Shown here: piece by piece, positions 35,373-46,068 of the stretch
Position numbering within the stretch: position 1 is the stretch's first letter
Layout: every line of letters starts with the position of its first letter
Assembly: GCF_000281045.1 (NCBI RefSeq)
Contig: NW_008246082.1
Location: 418,448-482,447, forward strand
Length of the DNA stretch: 64,000 nt
Direction of reading: 5' to 3'
Source of the DNA: Saprolegnia diclina VS20
Taxonomy: Eukaryota; Oomycota; Saprolegniomycetes; Saprolegniales; Saprolegniaceae
Program-made: the position numbers and the translations under genes
The notes under the pieces: generated by a model
Told to the model about the DNA's origin: nothing
Databases searched by the model: none
What the model saw: the letters and a program-made list of their open reading frames with translations, nothing else

Positions 35373-36276
35373 CGTCGCCGGAATTCAGTGCAAGCGGCTG
35401 CAATCGGCCCACTGCCACGCAGTGCGATTGGCTCGTCTGCGCATCAATTTTTTAAACATTTCTATTTTATACGCGTGACCACATCATCTTGCGCTTTGTA
35501 TGTCGCACGCGACCTGTCCCATGGTCCTCTTCCAAGCCGTGTACTATGACTATGGCGTGACGCGCGGCGACCGAGCCCCACGGCCTGCGCTGTACCGAGT
35601 CTGCATGGGCGCTTGATTGCGGCGCGGACAAACAGGTTGCTGCCCGCAGCGGCAACCAGCGTTCTGCCAGGCAACGAGTGGTGAAAGTTGGGTGCAAATA
35701 GCCGATCTTGTAGACAAATAGAAAAAAACACTACATTTTGAAAATGCTATGTCGCGGCTGTGACGTTATGGACGAACGTTATTTCTTCGTTTGGTTCGCA
35801 CCGTTCACTGCATACAGCATACAACGAGGTAGCTGCAGAGTAAGTCTATAAAGGGTATGGACCCTCGCGCATTTTCTGGCTTGAACGCGGTCGCATTGGT
35901 CGTCGATCGCACGTCCATCGGTGCTTGCAGGGAACGCGCTCGTATGGCGGAATATGGCACCACGCGCTGTCTGCGCTGGCAAGATACCTTCGAACTTTGG
36001 TTGAAGTGCGTTTGATTGGTCCTTCAAGCGGCACGGCCGGGAAAAACTTCGATTTGGACCCGCCAAAAAAGATGTGTTGAATATTAATATTGAACATGTC
36101 TCTCAAATACATAGTCAATGCAAGCTACAATTTATTTCAAAGGATAAAAATGCGTATGGACGATCATCTTTGTTCGATATGGATTAAAAAGGGCGTGTGT
36201 TGTTCGTTTGAATCTGTGGGGGGTTGTGGCCGACGCCGCTTGCCATTCCTTCGTCATTTCCGAATCCGCGCCGACC
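35373..36276. other. Intergenic, divergent promoter region
   Basis: About 0.9 kb between the divergent type II protein A gene and DUF4203 copy 2. It includes CATTTCTATTTTATACGCG near 35457, resembling the A/T-rich upstream element. Overlapping minus-strand ORFs at 35779-36118 have no domain. No gene is supported. Confidence 0.45.
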
Positions 36277-37161
36277 ATGAACAAGCTGCTCCTCGGACTC
36301 TACCTCCTCATGACGCTGGTCGCCATGGCCATGGCCGACCTCAACAAGACGGAGATCGCCGACGCCGGCAAGGACGGCGTCCACGCGCTCAACAAGACGC
36401 TCGGCGACCTCAACCAGACCGCGGCCGTCATTGACAAGCACATTGACGACTTCTTTGACATCTCGAACGCCGACACGACCGAGAAGGTGTGGAAGTCGGC
36501 GATCGTCCTCGCCATTGGTGCGGCGGGCTTTGTCGTCGGCGTCTTTGGCTACAAGCTCGTCAAGCCCGTGACGTTCATCTGCGGCTTTGGCGTCGCCGGT
36601 GTCTTTTGCCAGGCTGTCTTCTCGGCGCTCATCGCTGGCAAGGCCGTGCCCATCATTGCGTTCATCCTCGGCGGTCTCATCGGCGGTGCGCTCAGCGTCT
36701 ACTTTTACCGCGCCGGTGTCTTCATCGTGGGCATCTTTGGCGGCATGGCGCTTGGCTTTGAGCTCTCGCAAATCGCGGGCGCGGGCAACACGGTCACCAT
36801 CATCCTCGTGGTTGTCTCGGCGCTCGTTGTCGCCGGCCTCGTCCTCTACCTCGAGAAGCCGGTCATGATCATCTCGAGCTCGTTCTCGGGCGCGGCCATC
36901 GTCATCCGCGTCATTGGCTTCTTCGCCGGCAACTACCCGACGGGCACGGACTTTGCGAGCGAGACGGAGGCAGTCAAGAAGGCGTTCTGGTTCTACTTTG
37001 CCGGTCTTATCGTGCTCACGATCATCTACTCGATCGTCCAGTACCGCGTGACGGCCGTCGGCATCGACTATGGCCTCGGCAAGGACGCCAAGAAGGACGC
37101 CGAGAAGGCGCAGAAGGCCGCGCAGCCCAAGACGGGCACGCAGCCCGTCAACATGGTCTAA
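36277..37161 (+). CDS. DUF4203/TMEM198-like multi-pass membrane protein, copy 2
   Basis: A 294-residue intronless protein; ATG 36277 is the first ATG in frame and an upstream TTG is ignored. The signal peptide MNKLLLGLYLLMTLVAMAMA is followed by a lumenal segment with NKT and NQT sequons and about seven Gly/Ala-rich helices (VVGVFGYKLVKPVTFICGFG, IIAFILGGLIGGALSVYFYR and others). The C-terminus is Lys/Ala-rich and cytosolic. Shared features with copy 1 at 4628 include the GYK.(V/I)(K/Y)P motif, the VYFYR/LYFYD segment, LEK after helix five and GNYPTG/GGYPTG. Both belong to the DUF4203 family, with unknown function here. It is placed between two paralogous type II membrane protein genes. Confidence 0.83.
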   Translation: MNKLLLGLYLLMTLVAMAMADLNKTEIADAGKDGVHALNKTLGDLNQTAAVIDKHIDDFFDISNADTTEKVWKSAIVLAIGAAGFVVGVFGYKLVKPVTFICGFGVAGVFCQAVFSALIAGKAVPIIAFILGGLIGGALSVYFYRAGVFIVGIFGGMALGFELSQIAGAGNTVTIILVVVSALVVAGLVLYLEKPVMIISSSFSGAAIVIRVIGFFAGNYPTGTDFASETEAVKKAFWFYFAGLIVLTIIYSIVQYRVTAVGIDYGLGKDAKKDAEKAQKAAQPKTGTQPVNMV

Positions 37162-37310
37162 AGCCATCCATTCCGTTTTGACGTCTTTTGCTAATCACTG
37201 TAATGAACGCAGCTCTCTACTACGACTGACCACTAGTCTCTCTCGAGTCGTTTTGACGCGGTCGGAGGTGCGCCAGACAAATCGATGAACCGATCGCTCG
37301 CCAGAGTCGC

Positions 37311-38048
37311 TCAATGTACAAACATGAACCGGGGCGGAATGGGTGCGAACGCGATGCGCAGTGGCGTCTTGTCAGTGAAGGCAGAGGTGCCCAGTGGCCC
37401 GACCTGCACCCCACGAAGCGAGTACTCGAGATAGTGCAGCACGTGCAGTGCGCTGTCAACCGGCTTTGCGAACGGGTCCCACGACGCCCCTTCAAACTGA
37501 AACCACGAGTCGTTCCGTGCGGTCGTACCGACCAAGATCGTGTCGAGCAGCGGGCCTTGCGGCACAGCGTACTGCGGCGCGGCCGAGTAATGCGACGAGA
37601 TGCGCGCGTACGCTTGGCCCGAGACGTTTTGGAGCAAATCGTAGTAGTAGCCGCGATCGTCGGCGACGACCACGTGCGCGCCGCGAAGAATCTCCATGAG
37701 GAGGTGGCTCTGTCGGTCGACGAGGTGCAAGTAGAGCGTGCCAAGCACCTTGCACTCGCTGTCAAGCATCGCCGACGACACGCGAGGCCGCTGGATGGCC
37801 GCGTGCACGAGACCGTTCTCGCCATGTAGCAAGGTGGCGTGACGGAGGTCCTGGACGACGCGGAGCAGTGTGGCCTCGAGCGACATGCGCTGCATGATCG
37901 AAACGACCATGCACGTCGTCATGCTACTGAGGAGAAGCAGAAGAAGGTACAAGAGCGGCAAGCGTCCGCGTCGCTGGTGTCTCTTTGGTGGAAGCAGCGC
38001 GCGATCGACGCTGGTCAGTGGCAGCGATCGCTGCTCGGGAAGCGGCAT
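37311..38048 (-). CDS. Type II membrane protein, paralogue B
   Basis: A 245-residue protein from the first ATG (MPLPEQRSLPLTSVDRALLP); a longer frame open to 38183 lacks an ATG. One signal-anchor helix (LPLLYLLLLLLSSMTTCMVV) is followed by an extracytoplasmic domain homologous to paralogue A (34566-35372): MQRMSLEATL, AHVVVADDRGYYYDLLQNVS, ISSHYSAAPQYAVPQGPLLD, SWFQFEGASWDP, YLEYSLRGVQVGPLGTS. The basic head is shorter than in A. Function is unknown. A and B are in the same orientation and flank DUF4203 copy 2, consistent with a local duplication. Confidence 0.77.
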   Translation of the reverse strand: MPLPEQRSLPLTSVDRALLPPKRHQRRGRLPLLYLLLLLLSSMTTCMVVSIMQRMSLEATLLRVVQDLRHATLLHGENGLVHAAIQRPRVSSAMLDSECKVLGTLYLHLVDRQSHLLMEILRGAHVVVADDRGYYYDLLQNVSGQAYARISSHYSAAPQYAVPQGPLLDTILVGTTARNDSWFQFEGASWDPFAKPVDSALHVLHYLEYSLRGVQVGPLGTSAFTDKTPLRIAFAPIPPRFMFVH

Positions 38049-38667
38049 GCACGTGCACCGCGCGCCAAGAAGCGTCGTCTGTTCCACTGGTCCGCAACCG
38101 CTCGGACGCGGTTTCAAAATGGCGCGCCAACGCGCTGCCACGTCATGTGGCGATATTTTGAAACGGCGCTGTCGCGTGCACAAAGGCCGTTAAGAGCGCA
38201 GATGAGATTCAACAAGTACCCCGCATGCGGGAGTACCCTTTCATTCTCGCCATCGATCAGGCTGCTGGCAACATCAGTGGGTTCTAATATTGGTTCTTGA
38301 CCTGACACCAAGACATGCTTAGGGTATTATACTGTGCCTGCATCTGCAGTCGGTACTCGGTGGTGACACGTCCACTCGTCGCTGAGCCAGCACAAGGAGC
38401 ATCGAGGCACAATTGCCCTCGCCTAGGCAAAAGCCGTTTTGCTTGGACTTGGCGTCTGGAAATCCTGGTCTGGAAACAATCGGCCTCCAGATCTGGTATC
38501 CGGATATTGACAGCCGATCTCATCGATGAGTTGGTTGTGCAAGGAAGTTGAAGTTGATGGCCACGGCGTATACTCAACGCAAGTGCCACGTATCGTCCGG
38601 ATACCGCATCCGCTGTTGTGGTGCACGGTCAAACGGTCAGATCGCCACCCGCTTGCTCGTCTCGACG
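38049..38667. promoter_or_regulatory. Intergenic with two CCGGATA motifs before amidohydrolase
   Basis: GTATCCGGATA (38496-38506) and GTCCGGATAC (38595-38604) lie about 165 and 65 bp before the amidohydrolase ATG. No gene is supported in the rest. Confidence 0.42.
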
Positions 38668-39648
38668 ATGGGCCACTCGACGCCGATCGCCGACATTGTC
38701 GACTGCCACCACCACTACTACGACGTCGACCGGCCGTGCTACCGCTTCCTTCACTCGCTCGGCGCGTCTTCGTACTTTCCAGAGCAGTACGCGGCGGAAG
38801 CGGGCGACCTTCCGATCCGCCGCACTATCCACATCGACGCGATGCCCGACGACGGCCTTGGCGAAGTCCAGTGGCTCGAGTCGCTGATCGCAGCCGGCCG
38901 GGCACCGACGCTCGCGGGTATCGTCGCCTCCTGCGACCTCTCGCAGCCGGACGTCGAGAGTCAGCTGCGCGCGCTGGTTACCGCCTCGTCGCGTGTCCGT
39001 GGCGTCCGCTTCATGCTCGACTACGACGGTCCGTTCGACGGCAAGAACGCAACCCACATCGCGTGCTCGCGCCATGACACGGACTTTCTTCGCGACACGA
39101 ACGGCGCGGCCGAGCGCTTTGCGCGCGGGTACGCCCTCCTCGCAAAGTACAAACTGTCGTTTGACCTCCAGTGCTGCCCGGCGCAGCTCGAGGCCGCGGC
39201 GGGGCTGGCTGCCAAGCACCCAGGCGTGCCCGTGGTCATCGACCATCTCGGCAAGCTGCGCCGGCTCGCGCTCGACGGTGGTGCCGAGGACGCGGCCAAG
39301 CTCGCGCAGTGGCGCGCCGGGATGGCGGCGATGGCGGCGCTACCCCATGTCTACGTCAAGCTCTCGATGTTTGGCTACATGGTGCCGCAGTGGCACACAG
39401 ATGCGGCGAAAGAGGCGTATCTGAAGACCCTCGTGTGCGAGGTCATCGATCTCTTTGGCGCTGATCGCTGCATGGTCGACTCCAACTGGCACCAGAACGG
39501 CGCCGCAGCCGACTCGGACGGTCTCGACGCGACGGGCCCGAGCATGGCCGAGCTGTTTGCCAAGGTGCAGTCGTGGGTTGCCGACTACGACGAGACGAGC
39601 CAGCAGCAGCTTTTTAGCTTGACGGCCGCTACGTTTTACCGCGTGTAA
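38668..39648 (+). CDS. Amidohydrolase family 2 (lactonase/decarboxylase-type) hydrolase
   Basis: An intronless 326-residue TIM-barrel metal-dependent hydrolase. The start is ATG 38668 (MGHSTPIADIVDCHHHYYDV); the longer frame from 38548 runs through a promoter motif. The metal site HxH is CHHH near residue 15; later ligands appear in VVIDHLGK and in the strand-8 segment FGADRCMVDSNWH. The family (COG3618) includes sugar lactonases such as L-fuconolactonase and 2-pyrone-4,6-dicarboxylate lactonase. The substrate is not predictable. No targeting signal is seen, so it is probably cytosolic. Antisense ORFs across it are shadows. Confidence 0.92.
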   Translation: MGHSTPIADIVDCHHHYYDVDRPCYRFLHSLGASSYFPEQYAAEAGDLPIRRTIHIDAMPDDGLGEVQWLESLIAAGRAPTLAGIVASCDLSQPDVESQLRALVTASSRVRGVRFMLDYDGPFDGKNATHIACSRHDTDFLRDTNGAAERFARGYALLAKYKLSFDLQCCPAQLEAAAGLAAKHPGVPVVIDHLGKLRRLALDGGAEDAAKLAQWRAGMAAMAALPHVYVKLSMFGYMVPQWHTDAAKEAYLKTLVCEVIDLFGADRCMVDSNWHQNGAAADSDGLDATGPSMAELFAKVQSWVADYDETSQQQLFSLTAATFYRV

Positions 39649-40252
39649 TGCTACTGTGTCGATGTTCTAGTCGGTTCTTGCCAACGCACCAGAACGGGAG
39701 GATTCCTGCGCCACTGCCCCCTATCATGTGGCCAGAGCTCCATGTCTCGTCGGCGGCGACAGCTCCTTCGTACTGGTACTCGCACGCCGTCGAAGCGTCG
39801 TGAGTCATCGCAGGCGCCATCACCACCCAAGCCACCAGCATCTCGGTCGCGGACGCATCGCACCCGACATATTCGCTCCGGACAAGGCCACTTCCTGCAG
39901 GTGGTTGCACGACGGGTGCTCTGCCGCCAGCGTCGAGCGCATGCGTCTCGAGGCCAGTACATTCTCTATCGAAAGAAGCTGGTGGTCGTCGCGCCGTGCT
40001 GCAAGATGGCGCGCGTCGCGCAGACCGCCTGCACCAAGAGTCTGCAGCACCACCGCTATGGTTACTGTGCAAGAACCGGAGGAGAGGCCAGACGGGTGTG
40101 ACATAAACGTCAAGTGGCACAGAAGGCCGCGCCCCTTCCGTTGCGACGGAGCTGCTTGAATCAGGTTGACGTTTCGGCACAGCGCCCAAGAAGATCGCCC
40201 AGTCTTGCTTTGCAGCCAGACAGAAATACAGTACTTGCGAGGTAGTAGTCGT
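39649..40252. other. Intergenic, no supported gene
   Basis: About 600 bp. Minus-strand ORFs (39629-40189, 39820-40302) include protein-like stretches such as EMLVAWVVMAPAMTHDASTA, but no start, domain or intron pattern connects them. It may hold a decayed gene. It also contains the promoter of the 40253 gene. Confidence 0.35.
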
Positions 40253-41309
40253 ATGTGCCCGACGGCGCCCGCCACGACGCTACTCGTGCTCGAGGCCATC
40301 ACGGCCGTCGTCGTCGCCTGGCGCGTCGCCTACCACGTGCGCATCGAGAGCCATTGGCGCCGCACGACCCTGCACCTCGTACGTCGTCGCCTCATATCGT
40401 CTTGGTGTTGTTGACGCAGCGTAGGTGCTACTGCTCGCATGCATCGGGCGCCTCGTCTTTTGGCTTGGCCTCCGCGACGACGACGACGCGACAGGAGCCA
40501 ATCGCTTTGCCATCGGGCTCGGGCTCCTCTGCGTCGCATGGGCTGCCACGTACGTATGCGTCACCGAGGTTGTTGTGCAATGGTCGACGGCCCTCGCCGC
40601 CGGCCGCGTCTCGCACGGCCAGCCCGCCTGCGCCAATCTCGGCGTCCACAGCCTCGTCGCGCTCAACGCCCTCCATGCGTTGACGCTTGTCGTCTGCCCG
40701 TTTCTCCTTCCGCGCAGTGCGTCGCGGGCGGACACGCTGCGCTTTCTCGACGACCATCCCGCGGCCGTGCGGTCGATTGCGATCGTGCACATTGCGACCG
40801 GCGTTGCTAATGCCGTCGCGACCGCCGTCGTCGGCGCGCAGCTGCAAGGCCGCGTCGGTGCGTCGACGCTCCGCCACAAGGACCGGTCCCAGCGCATGAC
40901 GGTGCTCTTCACGCTCTCGCTGGTCCTGGCGCTCGGGCTCGACCTCGGGTACCTCCTCGCGCTTGCGCTGCGCGCCAACGCCGACGCGCTCGTTTGCGCG
41001 TCCAACGCGATTCCCATGATCTTTGTCTCGGGCGTGCTGGTCACGGCGACGTTCCTATATCTCATGCGGCGGCTGTTGCCCAAGACACCAGCGCGGCTCG
41101 TGACGAGTCCGGTCGAGACCGCGCGCTGCGACGCGGCAAGCAGCCAATACCTCTCGGGGCGCCAAACCAGCAACATCCTGCACAGCTACGCCCTCGAGGA
41201 CGACGCGCCATCGTCGGTGCCACCGATCCCGATCATGGGCTACGGCTATGGCTATGATGCGCCAGCCGCTATCTTTTTGAGCGACGTAAGACGAGGCGAT
41301 GTTGTTTAA
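40253..41309 (+). CDS. Polytopic membrane protein, probably six or seven helices
   Basis: Two exons (40253-40378, 40425-41309) join in frame to 336 residues. Hydrophobic helices include TTLLVLEAITAVVVAWRVAY, VLLLACIGRLVFWLGL, FAIGLGLLCVAWAATYVCVT, LHALTLVVCPFLL, AIVHIATGVANAVATAVVGA, VLFTLSLVLALGLDLGYLLA and FVSGVLVTATFLYLM. The cytosolic C-tail ends in a Gly/Tyr-rich stretch (GYGYGYDAP). The layout recalls the TOM1/THH1 or GPCR-like families, but no diagnostic motif was found. Its stop lies only 4 bp from the convergent subtilisin stop. Confidence 0.75.
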
Positions 41310-41313
41310 GCTG

Positions 41314-43043
41314 CTACGCTGTTGCGGTCGCCGGACGCAGCGCACGGGCGACGTTGGGGAGCCCGTGGCCGTAAATGTTGTTGGGGTACTCGTCGTAGCT
41401 CGTGTTGCCGCAGCGCGACGGCACCAGAATCGGCTTGGAGAGCTTGTGGCTCGTCGTCGCCGCAAGCGCAGTGAGAACATGCGCTGGCACGCACGGCGCG
41501 GGCCCGGCCTTGCATCTACCATGTCGAGCGATGATATCGCCAGGCACGTTGGAGGATGAAGCGCAGTACTGCTGTAGAAGGATCGCCGCCGCACCCGAGA
41601 CGTGCGGTGTCGCCATGGACGTGCCCGTCATGCGCGTAAACTTGGCGTCGTCGTAGCTCGCGGCCGATCGGATGGCGACGCCGGGCGCGACAAAGTCGGG
41701 CTTGACGGCGCCGCCCTTGCCAGGCCCTACTTATGCTAGTCGAATCGCTCGTAGAAGAAAGATCGACGAACTAAATACCTTTGCCGCTACCACCCCAGAG
41801 CGTCTGGGCGCCCACGAGTGCACCGACCGCAACTGCGTTTTGGAGGCAGCCCGGGCACAGGACCGAGCCGCATTCAAAGCCGTTGACATTGCCGCTAGCA
41901 AACACCTAGCCCTGGCATGAGCCAAGAGGAGAAGGACACAAAGCGTGGACGGGGAGGATGTGGGCGTGCGTCCACGCGTCGACCACTTTGTCCATCCAGT
42001 CGATCGAACTGTTGCCGCCAAACGAGTTGGAGACGACGTCGGCGCCGCGGTGGCAGTCGGGCGACGACCCATCCCAGGCCGTCGGGCACATGACCTAGAT
42101 GGTTAGTTGATAGTCTAGTGTCGGGACGAGAGGTAGTACCCATTGCGCTGCGAGGAGGATGTCGCTTTGCTTGGCCGAGCCATCGGCGTTGAAGGGTCGG
42201 GCTGCGATCCACGTGGCCCCGGGCGCGACGCCGACGCCGTCAGCGCCAACCGCTGTTCCCAGCGTGTGCGTGCCGTGGCCCACTTCATCGGCATTGTCCG
42301 GCGTCAGCGTTTGGTTCTGCCCCGCCGCAAGCCAAAACGCATAGTCGTGCTGCCACGTGTGGCCATCGACATAGCCTAGTCAACGGTACAGCAGAACGGC
42401 CACGAGGTGCAAGTTCGTACCGCGGTACGACCGGGCGAGAATGCGGTGCGAGTACCGGACGCCCGAGTCGATGCTCGCGACGGTGACGCCCTTGCCGGTG
42501 AACCCGAGCGCCCACGCCTAGGCTCATTTGAGGCCATGATGACGATCGCCCTCGTACTTCATCAGCATGGAGGTTCTTGATGTTGGCCTGCGGGCTGCTC
42601 GCAAATGGCGCTGCCACGTCAATCGATGGGTTCATCTCGGGTGCGTCCAGGGTGCTGTCGCGCTCGGTCGCGTCCAGATGGATCGTCTCGTCGAGGTGCA
42701 CGGCGCGGACACTCGGCAGCATCGCCAAGTGGCTTGCGACGCGTGACGTCGCGCCGCGCACGAGCATCGTGTTTTGGATCCAGAGCGGGATCATGGTCGC
42801 GAGCGCGAGGTCGGCGGCAACGCGGTCGGTTGCCGCAGCGACGGCCATGTCCCACACCGCATGTTGCTGCGTCGTGTGGCGCTGGTGCAGATGCGCATAC
42901 ACCATCGCCCTCGAGCCGACCGGCGTCGCCGCACTGCTGCCCATCGCCGTGATCGTCTCGTCCAAATGCACGAGCAGGTCGAGGCCTGTGGCCATGCGCG
43001 CGATGCCCAGCAGCGCCAGCATGCTTCGTCCGAGCCGGCCCAT
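41314..43043 (-). CDS. Secreted subtilisin-like serine protease (S8)
   Basis: A minus-strand gene with several short introns. The start is placed at ATG 43043 because MGRLGRSMLALLGIARMATG makes a signal peptide; ATG 43091 is an alternative. An I9-type propeptide follows (LDLLVHLDETITAMGSSAAT to VRAVHLDETIHL). The catalytic triad is complete: Asp in GVTVASIDSGVRYSH (near 42463), His in GHGTHT (42263-42280), Ser in GTSMATPHVSG (41602-41625). The oxyanion Asn is in the ASGN region. The SCXXG-type cysteines in SVLCPGC and CPTAWDGSSPDC suggest disulfides. It is an extracellular protease, probably nutritional or host-degrading. The gene converges on the 7TM-like gene with a 4-bp gap. Confidence 0.94.
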
Positions 43044-43161
43044 CGCGATCTTCTGCCCTCTTTTTTGACTGCTGTTCTTGGAACGTCCCATGAAATCCGG
43101 TCCCAAAGGTCGAGTATTTTAATGTCCTTTTAATGCCTCTCACATACAAACCATTAGTATA

Positions 43162-43425
43162 ATGACCAATGACTATGAAAATAATATTGACCGCTTGCCC
43201 GAATATTCCGGCTGGAATTTGAAGCCCAGTCTCAATCGACAATTCGCACGGGATTACGCAAGCATGGACGGGCAGACGGGCATGAACAACCTCGTCTTCG
43301 TCGGCGGGTCCCTCGCGCTGCTCTTCTGTCTCTGGTACGCATCCAGCTACTGCTTCAAGGCGGACGCGGCTGGCCGCGCGACGCACGACGGCTACGTCGA
43401 CCAAGGGTACGGTCACATTGCGTAG
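43162..43425 (+). CDS. Possible small single-pass membrane protein
   Basis: An 87-codon ORF, or 53 codons if ATG 43264 (MDGQTGMNNLVFVGGSLALL) is used. From that ATG on, base composition changes to the G/C-ending usage of real genes and a TM helix (NLVFVGGSLALLFCLWYASS) appears. The A/T-rich first part reads as untranslated sequence. It lies between the divergent subtilisin start and the HECT gene start, 41 bp before the latter. It could be a real small protein or a short upstream ORF. Confidence 0.42.
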   Translation: MTNDYENNIDRLPEYSGWNLKPSLNRQFARDYASMDGQTGMNNLVFVGGSLALLFCLWYASSYCFKADAAGRATHDGYVDQGYGHIA

Positions 43426-43466
43426 AGGTGCAACGGCTCACTACGCCGCGTAGGGTGCTCGAGTTC

Positions 43467-45919
43467 ATGCCGACGCTTAAGCGTGGCGACATTGAAGAGA
43501 TGTACGTCATGGCGTGGCGCCATCTAGCGGCTCATAGGACGTGCGTTCTAGGCTCCACGAGACCGAGCGCTGGGAGTGCACGGTCTGCGCCTTCCACAAC
43601 GTCGTCGTCCGCACCACGTGCAGCCTCTGTGGCACCAAGAAAGGTACGACCTGCAGTGCCTCGCTGGTGCCAACGCGCCTGGATAGACTGCAAGTTTGTC
43701 GAGGAGAGCCAAGAGATCGACTACGCCAACGCGACGACCGTGTACATGGACGGCGAGGCCAACACGGTCTCGGCCGAGCGCCAGCGCCGCGCCAACCACA
43801 GCGCTTTGAGCGCGCAGACTACGCTCCTCGCACGTCAAAACAGTCTGAGCAAGCTCACGTCGTCGTACTACGTCAAGCAAATGTCGTCCTACTTTTTCAA
43901 TATCGTGCTGCCCGAAGATCTCAACGCGCGCCAGCGCAGTGCGCGGTACACATCCTCACCTATGCGGCCAGTCTCCGAATGACGCGTCTAGGATGCGCAA
44001 GGAGTGGTCGCGCGGCCTCGACACGAACGGACTGCCCTACTGGAAGCGCCACTGCCTCGACGCCCGCCACGTCCCTGCTGCGTTCCTCATTCAGCTCGGT
44101 GGCACCATGGTCGACCATCGCACCTCGCCGCTTCGCTCATATCGCAGTGTAGAAGCACCGGTCATCGCCACCACCCTCGGACGCGGGCAAGGTCCCGTTC
44201 AAGTCGCTGCCGACACTCCAAGAAGAGATCGACCTCCTTGAAGATGCGACGTCGCAACAGCTGCACCGCGTCTCGATCCTCGACGACCTTGAATTGGGCA
44301 ACATTGTGCGCGAGATCGGTCTCGTGCCGTTGGAGCTAGTGGACGCCACGCAGACCGTGATGGGCTCGTCGCTCTCGCCGAGCACGTGGGGCACGCTCAC
44401 GTACCTTGCGAAGCGGTCGTTTAGCGTCAAGTACGCGTGGTTCCTCCACCAAGTCGCCGACCTCCTCATTCCATACACGACCGGGTATTTGAAAATGCGG
44501 ACCAAGCGCGAGCATCTCTTGACCGAAGCCATGGAGAATCTGTTGAGTCTCCAAGACCAAGCGCTCTGCTCGATCATCCGCGTCGAGTTTGACAACGACG
44601 TGGGCATTGACGCCGGTGCAGTCTTGCGCGAGTGGTATGTGCTCGTCTCGGACGCGCTCCTGGCGCCGACGTCGGGCCTCTTTGTGCTCTCGAACCGCGA
44701 CGACAACTCGTACATCCTCAACCCCAACTCGGAGTTTGCTGTCGGGTGCGATATTGCGCTATCCTCGTATAGCGAGAGGACTCAGAGAACGTGTAGGCAG
44801 TACAACATGGACCACTTGGCCGCGTTTGAAGCCATCGGACGCTTCCTTGGCCGCGCCATTCTCGACGGGCAAATGCTCAAGCTGCCCTTCTGCCCCGTGG
44901 TCTTTAAGGGTACGTCGTTCGCTGTGCCTATGTACGAAGGAGCTCATGGTGTCGGGTGCCATTAGCGATGCTTGGGGTGCCCGTCTCGATGGACGACGTT
45001 GAGAGCCTCGATCGTACGCTCTACAAGAGGTCCGCGCGTCGAGCTTGCTTGTGGCTCAGTAATACTTAGTTTGCGCTACCTCCTCGAGAACGACAACGCC
45101 GACGACCTGGCGCTGACCTTTTCCGTCTCGGAGCTCCGCGGCGAGAAGGTCGTTGAAATCGACTTGATCGAAGATGGCCAAGACATCCCTGTCACGGACG
45201 CCAACAAGCACGACTACGTCGACACGCTGGTACGCTTGATACGCTAAGCGAGGCGGTGCGAAGACGACGATGCGTAGGTGCGCTACCTGCTCTTTGAACG
45301 CATTGCGCCACAGCTGCACGCGCTCCTGCGTGGCCTCTACGCCATCGTGCCGCCCGAGCTGTTGATTCCGTTCGACCACAAGGAGGTACTGTCCTGCTCG
45401 AGGTATTTAGAGGTATGGTACTAATCGATGTGGCTAGTTGGAGCTCCTCATGACGGGGCTGGCCGAAATTGACGTCGCCGACTGGGAAGCCAACACGGAA
45501 ACGTCGTCCAACCTCGACGGCTCCCGCGTCCTCGTGGTACGTTTACTCAGTCGAGAAGCATCGAGCTCAGAAGAGCGTAGTGGTTTTGGGAGGTGGTAAG
45601 AGACATGTCGGACGACGACCAAGCCAAGCTACTCCAGTTCTGCACCGGCTCATCGCGCGTGCCTGTCCAAGGCTTCAAAGGTACCTCAGATACGCCGTAC
45701 AGTAGAAGCGAACACGAAGCTGGCGTAGGCTTGACGAGCTACGATGGACGCATTTGTAACTTCACACTCAAGGGCATGCCGTACCGGTCGGGCATGTACC
45801 CGGTCGCGCACGCATGCTTCAACCGCCTCGACCTGCCACTGTACCCCATGAAGGAGCTGCTGCAGGACGCGTTGGCGATGCTGCTGCTCTCGGACCCGAC
45901 CGGCTTCAACATCCAGTAG
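43467..45919 (+). CDS. HECT E3 ubiquitin ligase with RanBP2-type zinc finger
   Basis: A multi-exon gene; exon 1 (43467-43501, MPTLKRGDIEEM) joins exon 2 at 43552. Residues about 18-40 form a RanBP2-type finger, WECTVCAFHNVVVRTTCSLC. After a helical linker (DYANATTVYMDGEANTVSAE; MSSYFFNIVLPEDLN) the HECT domain begins (EFDNDVGIDAGAVLREWYVL, NPNSEFAVG, FEAIGRFLGRAILDGQMLKL). It continues through LRYLLENDNADDLALTFSVS, LLIPFDHKELELLMTGLAEI and LLQFCTGSSRVPVQGF to the catalytic cysteine in AHACFNRLDLP (45815-45817) and the usual acidic/hydrophobic end. It transfers ubiquitin from E2 to substrates via that Cys. The finger may bind ubiquitin or substrate. Introns are the usual GTAC...TAG type. Confidence 0.94.
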
Positions 45920-46068
45920 ACCCTTCTCTATTTTATTTGTCATTTATTGGAATTTCGGGTATTTTATTGTGGACCCTACCCGCGATCTGCGAAGCTCAAA
46001 ACGTCAAACTCAAAAAGGGCGGAAACGGCTGGCGTCTATTTTGGATCGACAACATAGGACCGAGGTGC

